NCBI GenBank assembly: GCA_965242595.1
Contig: OZ251464.1
Location: 1,922,001 to 1,986,000 of the forward strand
Direction: 5' to 3'
DNA: 64,000 nucleotides
Origin: SP197 sp965242595
Lineage (GTDB): Bacteria > Pseudomonadota > Alphaproteobacteria > SP197
This document shows positions 53,408 to 63,700 of this stretch, piece after piece; position 1 is the stretch's first letter, and each line of letters opens with the position of its first letter. Below the pieces are notes generated by a model. It had not been told where the DNA came from and searched no databases. It saw nothing but the letters and a program-made list of their open reading frames with translations. The position numbers and the translations under genes were made by a program.

Positions 53408-54250
53408 TCAATCCCGCAGCAATTCGTTGATCGACGTCTTGGCGCGGGTCTTCTCGTCCACCTGTTTGATGATGACGGCGCAGGACAGGGCCGGTTCGTT
53501 GGGGTTTCTGGGGGGGAGGGTGCCTGGGACTATGACCGAATAGGCGGGGACGCGGCCGCGGTGGATTTTGCCGGTGGCGCGCTCCACGATTTTGGTGGAG
53601 GCGCCGATGAAGACGCCCATGGAGAGGACGGCGCCGCGTTCTACCACCACGCCTTCCACCACTTCGCTGCGGGCGCCGATGAAGCAGCCATCTTCCACGA
53701 TCACCGGGCTGGCCTGCAACGGTTCCAGCACGCCGCCCAGGCCGGCGCCGCCGGAGATGTGGCAGTTCCGCCCCACCTGGGCGCAGCTTCCCACCGTGGC
53801 CCAGGTGTCGATCATGGTGCCGGCGCCGACATAGCCGCCGATATTCACGAAACAGGGCATCAGCACCACGCCGGGGGCGATATGGGCGCCGCGCCGGACG
53901 ATGGCGTGGGGCACGGCGCGAAAGCCGGCGGCGGCGAAGCGGTCCCGGTCCCAGCCCTCGAATTTGTTGTCCACCTTGTCGAACCAGCCCGCCTGCGCCC
54001 CCGGCGCGCCGGGGATCACCCTGGTGGGGGTGAGGCGGAAGGAAAGCAGCACCGCCTTTTTCAGCCACGGGTTGAGCTGCCAGCCCTGCGGCGAGGGTTC
54101 GGCGACGCGGCGCTGGCCGCTGTCCAGCAGCTCCAGGGCCGCGAAGACGGCCTCACGGGTGGGGCCGGCGGTCTGGGGGCCGAGGCTTTCGCGGGCCTCC
54201 CAGGCGGCGTCGATGGCGGTTTGCAGGCGGCGATGGGCGGGATCGTTCAT
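53408..54250 (-). CDS. dapD: Tetrahydrodipicolinate N-succinyltransferase
   Basis: Lysine/meso-diaminopimelate biosynthesis enzyme that succinylates tetrahydrodipicolinate. It has 280 residues. The N-terminal helical domain (QTAIDAAWEARESLGP) is followed by a left-handed beta-helix with hexapeptide repeats (IAPGVVLMPCFVNIGGYVGA, MIDTWATVGSCAQVGRNCHI). The C-terminal RAKTSINELLRD is typical. It is 6 bp downstream of a small co-directional gene. Confidence 0.96.
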   Translation of the reverse strand: MNDPAHRRLQTAIDAAWEARESLGPQTAGPTREAVFAALELLDSGQRRVAEPSPQGWQLNPWLKKAVLLSFRLTPTRVIPGAPGAQAGWFDKVDNKFEGWDRDRFAAAGFRAVPHAIVRRGAHIAPGVVLMPCFVNIGGYVGAGTMIDTWATVGSCAQVGRNCHISGGAGLGGVLEPLQASPVIVEDGCFIGARSEVVEGVVVERGAVLSMGVFIGASTKIVERATGKIHRGRVPAYSVIVPGTLPPRNPNEPALSCAVIIKQVDEKTRAKTSINELLRD

Positions 54251-54256
54251 GGGGGG

Positions 54257-54553
54257 CTAGATGGTGGTGGGGTCGCGGCGGCCGATGCCGGATTTGGCGA
54301 AGAAGTGAACCAGCGGAAAGCCCAGATTGTCCTCCGCCTGCCGCCACGCCTTGTCGATGACCTCCGAGCTGATGCGCACCAGGTCGGGGCGGTTCATCTG
54401 CTTGTATTTGCCGTCATAGACGATGTGGACATCGACCACGGGATCGTCGGTGTGGTCGAGGCGGGTTCTGACATTGGTGCAGACGATTTCGATGTCGCCG
54501 AAGCGGGCTTTGAAGGCCTTCTCGGCGATTTCGCGGATGTCCTGTTCGGTCAT
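54257..54553 (-). CDS. Unrecognised 98-residue protein upstream of dapD
   Basis: I do not recognise the family. It starts MTEQDIREIAEKAFKARFGD, has an alternating strand pattern in IEIVCTNVRTRLDHTDDPVV and ends PLVHFFAKSGIGRRDPTTI. No membrane segment or signal is seen. The ATG at 54553 is preceded by a purine-rich GGAAGGAA-like stretch. It is 6 bp upstream of dapD and composition matches the host, so it is likely a real core gene co-transcribed with dapD. It may be an alpha/beta small protein; function is unknown. Confidence 0.7.
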   Translation of the reverse strand: MTEQDIREIAEKAFKARFGDIEIVCTNVRTRLDHTDDPVVDVHIVYDGKYKQMNRPDLVRISSEVIDKAWRQAEDNLGFPLVHFFAKSGIGRRDPTTI

Positions 54554-54747
54554 GGCGGCATTCCTTCCTGCGAGGGGCGGGGGCCGTCTGCAAGACGATC
54601 GAGGTCGCGGCGAAAACCCGAGTTCCCGGCCCGGGTTTCCAGCCAGAAGTGTCGCATCGCCTGCCTGTGTTCGCAAGCGTTTCCCGCCTTCCCGCGCGGA
54701 CTACCCCGCCCCGGTTCGGGGCGCGCCGCACGCCGGGCGCCAGGGAG

Positions 54748-57700
54748 CTACCAGCTTAGCTGCAACTCCAGGCCGATGCCGTGCTCGGCGCTGCCGCTGG
54801 CGCCTTCGTTGCGGCTGGCCTCGATGGCGAGGCTCAGCGCGCTGCCCAGCCCCAGCCGTTGCCCCAGGCTGTAGCGGCGCTCGTCTTCGGCCAGGGTCAT
54901 GGCGGCGTAGGGGGTGGTTGTGGCGGCGCCGTCCCAGGCCGCCAGGCCATAGCCCAGCTCGCCCTCCAGGCGGGCGCCCCGACCGGCGCCGCCGCCGCCG
55001 CCATTCTCGCCCCCCGCCGCCATGCCGTCCTGCCACAGCCGCGCCAGGCCGCTATCGGCCACGCCCCAGGCGGGGGCAAGCGCCAGGGAGAGGCCGCGCC
55101 CGTCGCCGTCCGGGGGCAGCAGCCGCAGGGCGCCGGACGCGCCCCATTCCTCCATGCCGCCGCCATGGGCCAGCAGGGCCCGCCCGCCCAGCTCGGCCCC
55201 CATGCCACCGCCGGGGTCGCTCAGCGCGATGCTGCCGCCCAGCTCCACACCCATGCCGGTGGCGCCGTCGCCGCCGTCCCAGCGCAGCCCCGCCTCCAGC
55301 GACGGCGTCACCAGGCGCCCACCGTCCAGCGTCCAGCTGCGGCTTCCCGACGCCGCCAGCCGGGCGCGCTGCGTGGCCACGGTCAGGGCGGCGATCACCT
55401 CGCCATTGTCGTCCAGGTCATAGCGGGTGGCCTCCACCGACGCCTTCAGGTCCAGCGACGACAGCAGCCCCTGGTAAAGCCGGACGCTCCCGCCCATGGC
55501 GGCGGCCAGCATGGAACTGTCGCTCTCCTGCCAGCCATAGCGCTCGCGGATGGCGGTATCGTTCATGCGCAGCTCGCCGCGCCCATAGCCCAGGGCGGTC
55601 CACAGCCGGCTGCCATCGGCGCCAGACCAGCCCAGATAGGGATGGACCGCCGACATGGCGGTCTCGTGGTCGCCCCGGATGGCGCCTTCGTCGGCATCGC
55701 TGCGGTCGCTATAGGCGATCTCGCTCTCATAGCGCGAGAGCGCCAGCCCGGCGGTGAAGCCGTCGCCCAGGGCCAGATCGGCGCCCAGATGGGCCGAGAA
55801 CAGGTCGCCCGACCAGTCCAGCGCCGCCTGCTCGCGTTCCAGATCGCGCCACTCGCCGGCGCCCCACAGCACCAGCGAAGAGCCGCCGCCCCCACCGCTC
55901 ACGCCATCGCCCCCGTCCAGCGCCAGGGCGAAGCCTTCGCCGCCCAGCAGCTCCTTCCACGAGCTGCCGCCGTCCTCCAGCGCCTCGCCCTTGGAGCGCA
56001 GGAAGCCCGCCGCCGCGTCCAGGCCCTGCGCCGCCAGCCCACCGCCACCACCGCCCGCCGGGACTTCCAGGCGGGAGGAGATGGCGTCCAGCGCGCTGCC
56101 CCACATCGCCCGCGACAGCTCCGGCAGGATGGAGCGGTTGATGGCCTTCAGCCGCGCCCGCGCCATCTCCAGATTGGCCACCACCTCGATGGTGAAGATC
56201 TGCGTCACCTGCTGGCTGGCGCCGTCCAGATCGGTGGCGGTCCAGCGGTAGCTCTGCGCCTCGAACGGCTCGCTGGGCAGCCCCGACAGGGTCCGGGTCG
56301 CCGGATCGAAGCTCAGCCCCGGGGGCAGGCTCAGGGTTTCCACCGCGCCCGGGCCGGTCAGGGCATAGGTCACGGGCGGGTCGCCGGTGCCTTCCCTCAG
56401 CGCCGGCAGCGCCAGCGGGCGGATGGCCTCGTCCACGATATAGCTCTGGCTGTCCAGCGTGGCCGCGAACACCGGGCGCCTGTCCACATAGCCCACCGCA
56501 AAGGGCGAGAACGCCACCACCCGGGGCGCGCAGATCATGTCGCCCACAACCTCGGCCCCCTCCACCCGCACCCAGCTGCTGCCGTCGTAATGCAGCAACA
56601 GCAGCGGGCGCTCCCTGGCCGCCTGGCGCACATCTTCCGTCACCGGCAGGCAGATGCGCACCCCCGGCACCGTCCCGGAAACCGAGATATCCACCACCGT
56701 CCGCCCCGCCGCCGGCCCCAGGCCGAACCCGTCCGCCGCCGTCTTCTCCACCGTCTCCGCCGCCACCTGCGGGTCCAGCGTCACGGTCAGGGGCTGGCCC
56801 GCGCCCAGCCCGGCCAGATCCACCTCGATCCCTTCCGGCACCCCGGCTGCTGCCCGCACCGTCACCCGCCGGCCCTCGATGCCGTAATCGTTGCCGGCCC
56901 CGGGCGCCACCGCCACCACGGTATCGCCCATCGACGCCACCTGGATGGTCCCCGTCACGCCGCCATAATCGCCGCCCGCCGCGCTGTGGATCAACGCCAC
57001 CGCCGCGTCGGCATAGCTGTCATCGTCGTCCGGCGCCGCCGTCACCGTCACCGTCTGCGCCGTCTCCCAGTCCGCGCCGGTGAAGGTCAGCGACGACGGC
57101 GACGGCGCCACGCCCCCGCCCTGGGGAACCGTCACCGTCACCGGCCCGACGGGCTCGCTGGTCAGCGCCAGCGTGTAGGCGGTCGCTGTGCCCGCCATCA
57201 CGGCCAGGAACTCCGGCGGGTCGAACGCCAGCCCCTTCTCGTCGTCGTCCTCCAGCGTCAGGGTGGCGGCAGCGACCGCCATGGCGGTGGAATCGGCGCT
57301 GGCCCGGTCGTTGGCGGCCGTTCCCGCCACCCTCACCTGCTTGTCGGGCGCGTCGATATCGTTGTTCACCGCCGTCACCGTCACCCGCCCGCTGCTGACG
57401 GTCCTGCCGGCGGCCACGGTCAGCGTGGCCCCCGCCTGGGTGAAGTCCGCCGCCAGCGCCGGGGCCACCGCCGTGGCCGCCACCGTCACCGTGGTCGCCG
57501 CGCCCGAGGGATGGGAGAGCGTCGCCGTCACCGTCGCCACGCCGCCGTTCTCGCCAACCACGTCCCGCGACAGCGCCAGCGTCACCGCCGGGGCGTCGTC
57601 GTCGTCCCGCGTCGTCACCGCCACATGCTCGTTCGCCAGCCCGTTATAGTCGGGATCGCCGCTGGCCGGGTTCAGCCGCGCCTGCCAGACGACATCGCCG

Positions 57701-60700
57701 TCGTCGCTGGTGTCGTCCACCCCGGTCACCGTCACCCGCTGCGCCCGGTCCCAATTGCCGGGCTGGAAGATCAGGGTGGAGGGCGCCACCCGCCCCTCGC
57801 CGGCATCGCGGCTGCTCACCGCCACCGTCACCGCCGCCGCCGGCTGGGTGTTCAGGGCCACGGTGAAGGTCGCGCTTGTGCCCGCCTCGCTCACCGGGCC
57901 GGACACATTGCCTATGCTCAGGCCGTATTCGTCGTCGGCGTTGACGGCGTAGATGGTCGCCATCGCCACCCCGTCATAGACGCTGTCGGCCGTGCTGGCC
58001 TGGTTCACCGTCAGCGTCGCCTGGTAGTTATGGCTGCCGTCGGCCACATCGGGGTCGTCGTCCACGCCGGTCAGCGTCACGGTCTGCGGTGTGTTCCAGG
58101 TCGTGGCGGTGAAGGTCAGCGACGAGGGCTGCACCATGCCCCGGGTGGTGTCCAAACTGGCCACGTCCAGCACCACATTCGCGGTCGGCTCGGTGGCCAG
58201 GGTGACGGTCAGGGTGGCGCTGCTGCCGTCCTCGGAGGTGCGCAGCCGCGAGCTTGTGGTGGTCGTGGGCGACATCACGATTCCCGCTATGTCGTCGTCG
58301 GTGAACTCCATCGACTGGCTCAGCTGCGTCGCCGACAGGCCCTGGTCGTTCACCAGCTGGGCCCTCATCGCCTCGGTCCGGGTCGCCGCGTCCACCCGGT
58401 TGTCCACCGCCGTAATCGTCACCGTGTCGGCCGCATTCGCCGTCTGCCCGGCGGCGATCACGATCCGCCTCGCCGCCCCGGTCGGCACCGTGAAGACCCC
58501 GGCCACCGCCTGCACCGTCAGCGTGGTCGCCGCGCTGGAGGGGTGCGTCAGCGTCAATGTCACCGTCGCCGTGCCGCCATTTTCGGAGATCCTGGTCGGC
58601 GTCACCGCCATCCACGGCGTCGGCGCGTTGTCGTTATCCTCCAGCGTCAGCGTCACGCCGGTCACGCTGCCCGCGCCCTGGTCGTGGTTGTTGGCAACCG
58701 TCGCCGTCACCGTCGCCATCCGGTTGGGTTCGTCGGTGTCGTTATCCACCGCCGTGATCGTCACCGTGTCGCTGGCCGCCGTGGTATCCCCGGCCGCAAT
58801 CACGATATAGCCCGCCGCCCCCGCCGGCACCGTGAAGGCCCCAGAAACCGCCATCACCGTCACCGTGGTCGCCGCGCTGGAGGGGTGCGAGAGCGTCGCC
58901 GAGACCGCCGTGGTAGCGCCGTTCTCCGTGATCGAGGCATCCGACAGCGCCAGCGTCACCCCCGGCGCCGCATCGTCGTCGGTCAGCGTCAGCGTCGCCG
59001 AGGGCGGATCGTTGGTCAGGCCCAGGCTGTCGCTGGCCGTGCCGGAGACCGTCACGCTCTTGTCCGGCGCGTCGGTGGTGTTGTTCACGCCCGTGACGGT
59101 CACCACGCCAGTGCTGGTGGTGGCATTGGCCGCGAAGGTCAGGGTTCTGGCGCTGGAGAGGGCGAAATCGCCCGCCACCGCGCCCGCGCCGGGCGCTGCC
59201 GAGATCGTCACCGTCACCGCCACGGCCGAGACCCGGTCCAGCACCGCCGTCACCGTCGCCACCCCCCCGTTCTCCCCAATCGACGACGACGACAGCGCCA
59301 GCGTCGTCTGCGGCGTATCGTCGTCGGTCAGCGTCAGCGTGGCATCGCCCGGCGCCGCCACCCCGTTGCCGCCGGTGGCGGTGGCCGAAACCGTCACCTG
59401 CTTGCTGCCCGTGGCCGCCATGTTGTCGTTGGCCCGGATCGTCACCCGCCCGCTGCTGGCCGTGGCCCCGGCGGCGATGGTCAGCATGGTGCCCGCCTGC
59501 GAAAAGTCCGCCGCCACCGCCCCGCTCCCCGCCGCCGACGCCACCGTCAGCGTCACCGCCTGACTCGACTTGCCACCCAGAGTCGCCGTCACCGTCGTCA
59601 CCCCCCCGGCCTCCCCAATCGACGCGGGAGAAAGCCCCAGCGTGGCTACCGGCAGCGTCTCGTCGTCCTCCAGCGTCAACGTCGCCCCGGTCACGCTGCC
59701 CGTGCCCCGGTCGTTGGTCAGCGTCGCCCTCACCGTCGCCGTCCGGTTGGGTTCGTCGATATCGTTATCCACCGCCGTGATCGCCGCCGTGTCGCCGGAT
59801 GCGGCGGTGGCGCCGGCGGGGACGACGATGGTGGCGTCCGAACCCACCGTGTAGAAGCCGGAAACCGCCATCACCGTCACCGTGGTCGCCACCGCCGAGG
59901 CCCGCGACAGGGTGGCGCTCACCGCCGACGTGCCACCGTTCTCCCCAATCGACGCGGGAGAAAGCGCCAGCACCGCCCCCGGCGGCGAGTCGTCGTCGTT
60001 CAGCCTCAGCGTGGCGCCGGTGACCGCCATGGTGGTGGAATCGGCGCTGGCCCGGTCGTTCGTCACGATGGCCGTCACCGTCTCCTGGCGACCGGGGCTG
60101 CCCTGGTGAACGTTGTCGTTCACCGCCGTGATCGTCACCGTCCCCGAGGCGTTCACCGTATCCCCATCCGCAATCACGATCTGCCCCGCCGCCCCCGAAG
60201 GCACCGTGAACGCCCCGGTCACGCCCGTCACCGTGATGGTGGTCGCCGCCCCCGACGGGCGCGACAGGGTAGCGCGGACAGTCGCCGCCCCGCCGCTCTC
60301 CGAGATCGCCGCCGGCGACAGCGCCAGCGTCACCCCCGGCGCATCGTCGTTGTCGGTGGTGGTCACAGACACATCCACGTCGGCGATGCCGTTGTAGTCG
60401 GAGCCGCTGGCGCTGGAAGTATCCAGGCGCACATCCCAGGTGACGGTGCCGTCGTCGATATTGTCGTCCACCCCGGTCACCGTCACCACCTGATTGGTGT
60501 TCCAGTTGCCCGAACTCCCGGCCGTGAAGGTCAGGGCGGAAGGCGATACCCGGCCCTCGCCGGCATCCTGGCTGGTCACCGTCACCGTCACCGCCTGCGA
60601 AGACATCGTGGCCTGGCCGGGATCCGTCGCCAGCTTCACGGTGAAACTCGCCTGCCCGCGCCCCTCGCTCGCCTGGCCGGTCACCGTGCCCACATCCAGG

Positions 60701-63700
60701 CCCAGCTCGTCGTCGGCGTTGACGGCATAGATGAACACGTCGGAGAGCGCGTCGTAGAAGCTGTCGGCCGTGTCGGCCGTGTTCACCGCCAGCGTCACCC
60801 GGTAGTTCTGGCTGCCGTCGGCCGTGCCGGGCGAGGGATCGTTCACCCCGGTCAGCGTCACCGTCTGCGCCGTCTGCCAGTCGCTGGAGGTGAAGGTCAG
60901 CGACGACGGCGACGCCGTGCCCTCGCCCGTGTTCGAGCTGGTGACATCGATCACCACATTCGCGGTCGGCCCGGTGGCCAGGGTGATGTCCACCGTGGCC
61001 GTGCTGCCATCCTCCGAGGTTCGCAGCCGCGAACTGGTGCTGGTGGTCTCCGACATGACGATGGCCGCCTGGTCGTCGTCGCTGATGGTCAGGGACGCGC
61101 CGGTCACGCTGCCCACGCCGTGGCCGTTGGTCGCCGCCGCCCCCACCGTCACCATGTTGTCTGTCGCATCCACCTGGTTGTTCACGGCCGTGATCGTCAC
61201 CGTGCCGCTGGCGGTGGTGGCGCTGGCGGCGATCACGATCCGCCCCGCCGCCCCCGCCGGCACCGTGAAGACCCCGCTCTGCGCCGTCACCGTCACCGTG
61301 GTCGGCTGGCTGGAAGGCCGCTCCAGAACCGCCGAGACCGCCGCCGCGCCGCCATTCTCGGTGATCGTGGCCGGCTGGACCGAAAGCGTCACCCCCGGCG
61401 CCGCATCGTCGTCCTCCAGCGTCAGCGTCGCCCCGGTCACGCTGCCCGCGCCCCGGTCGTTGGTCAGCGTCGCCGTCACCGTCGCCGTCCGGTTGGGTTC
61501 GTCGATATCGTTATCCACCGCCGTGATCGCCGCCGTGTCGCTGGCGGCGGCGGTGGCGAAGGCCGCGATCACGATGGTGGCGTCCGAACCCACCCGATAG
61601 GCCGCGCCCTGCGCCGCCATCACCGTCACCGTGGTCGCCACCGCCGAGGCCCGCGACAGGGTGGCGCTCACCGCCGACGTGCCACCGTTCTCGGAAATCG
61701 AGGCGGGAGAAAGCGCCAGCACCGCCCCCGGCGCCGCGTCGTCGTCGTTCAGCCTCAGCGTGGCGGCGGTGACGGCCATGGTGGTGGAATCGGCGCTGGC
61801 CCGGTCGTTCGTCACGATGGCCGTCACATTCGCCTGGCGACCGGGGCTGCCCTGGTGAACGTTGTCGTTCACCGCCGTGATCGTCACCGTCCCCGAGGCG
61901 TTCACCGTATCCCCAGCCGCGATCACGATCTGCCCCGCCGCCCCCGACGGCACCGTGAACGCCCCGGTCACGCCCGTCACCGTGATGGTGGTCGCCGCCC
62001 CCGACGGGCGCGACAGGGTGGCGCGCACCGTCGCCACCCCAGCGTTCTCCGAGATCGCCGCCGGCGTGAGCGCCAGCGTCACCCCCGGCGCCGCGTCATT
62101 GTCGGTGGTGGTTACAGGCACATCCACATTCGCCAGCGCGTTGTAGTTGGTATCGCCGCTGGCGGGGTCCAGCCGCACATTCCAGGTGACGGTGCCGTCG
62201 TCGATATTGTCGTCCTCCCCGGTCACCGTCACCGCCTGGGTCGTGCTCCAGTCGCCCGGCTGGAACGTCAGGGTGGAGGGCGAGACCCGGCCCTCGCTGG
62301 CATCCTGGCTGCTCACCGTCACCGTCACCGCCTGCGCCGGCTGGGTTCGCAGCCTCACGGTGAAGCTCGCCGTCCCACCCCCCTCGGTGGCCTGGCCGCT
62401 CACCGTGCCCGTCACCAGGCCGTATTCGTCGTCGTGGTTGACGGCATAGACGGTCGCGGTCGCAACCATGTCATAGGTGTCGTCGGCCGTGTTGGTCTGA
62501 TCCACCTCCACCGTCACCTGGTAGTTCTGGCTGCCATCGGCAAGGGTATCGTCCTGGCCGGTCAGGGTCGCGGTCTGGGCCGTCTGCCAGTTGCTGGCCG
62601 TGAAGGTCAGCGACCCGGGCGAGACCGCCCCCTCGCTCGTGCCGGAGCCGGCCACGGCCAGGTCCAGCTCCACATCGCCGGTGGGCTGGCTGGTCAGCGC
62701 CACGGTGAAACTCGCCGTCCCGCCCCCCTCGTCGGTTTGCAGCCGCGCCGTGGTGGAGGGGGTGGGCGCCAGCGCCAGGCCGGCCGTGTCGTCGTCGGTG
62801 ATGGTCACCTGCGGGTGGGCGGCGGCGTTCACCCGGTGGTCGTTGGTCTCCCCGATAAGCACGTACGGCGCGTTGGCCCCCGCGTCCACATCGTTGTCCA
62901 GCGCCGTGATCGTCACCCTGTCCGCGCTGGTGGTGGCGCCGGCCGCGATCACGATCCTCCCCCCCGCGCCCGTCGGCACCGTGAAGATGTTTTGCAGCCC
63001 CTGCACCGTCACCGTGGTCGCCGCGCTCGACTTGCCCGACAGCACCGCCGACGCCGTCGTCATCCCACCATTCTCGGAAATCGACGCAGACGACAGCGTC
63101 ACCGTCACCGTCGGCGCCGCCTCGTCGTTCTCCAGCGTCAGCGTGACAGCGGTCGGGTTCGCCACATTGTTGCCGCCCGCCGCCGTGCCGGAGACCGTCA
63201 CCTGCTTGTTGGGCGCATCCACATCGTTGTCGCTGGCCGTCACCGTCACATCCCCGCCGCTGACGGTGACACCGGCGGCGATGGTCAGCGTCCTGGCGGC
63301 GGAAAGGGCGAAGTCCGCCGCCACCGCGCCCGTTCCGGGCGCCGCCGCCACCGTCACCGTCACCGCTTCGCTGGAGGCGCCCGAAAGCGTGGCCGTCACC
63401 GACGCCACCCCGTTCGTCTCCGAGATCGACGCCGGCGACAGCGCCAGGGCCAGTGTCGGCAGCGCGTCGTCGTCGCTCAGCGTCAGCGTGACAGCGGTCG
63501 GGTTCGCCACCCCATTGCCGCCCACCACCGTGCCGGAGACCGTCACCGACTTGTCCGGCGCATCCACCATGTTGTCGTTGGCCGTCACCGTCACCGCGCC
63601 GGCGCTGGTGGTGCTGCCGGCGGCGATGGTCAGCGTCTTGGCGGTGGAAAGGTCGAAATCGGCCGCCGCCGCCCCCGTCCCAGGCGCCGCATCCACCGTC

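Noticed and set aside
58091..59563. Long + strand frames inside the giant adhesin gene
   Set aside because: They are antisense translations of Calx-beta repeats, kept open by the same GC-rich repeat structure; no ribosome site or domain is visible.
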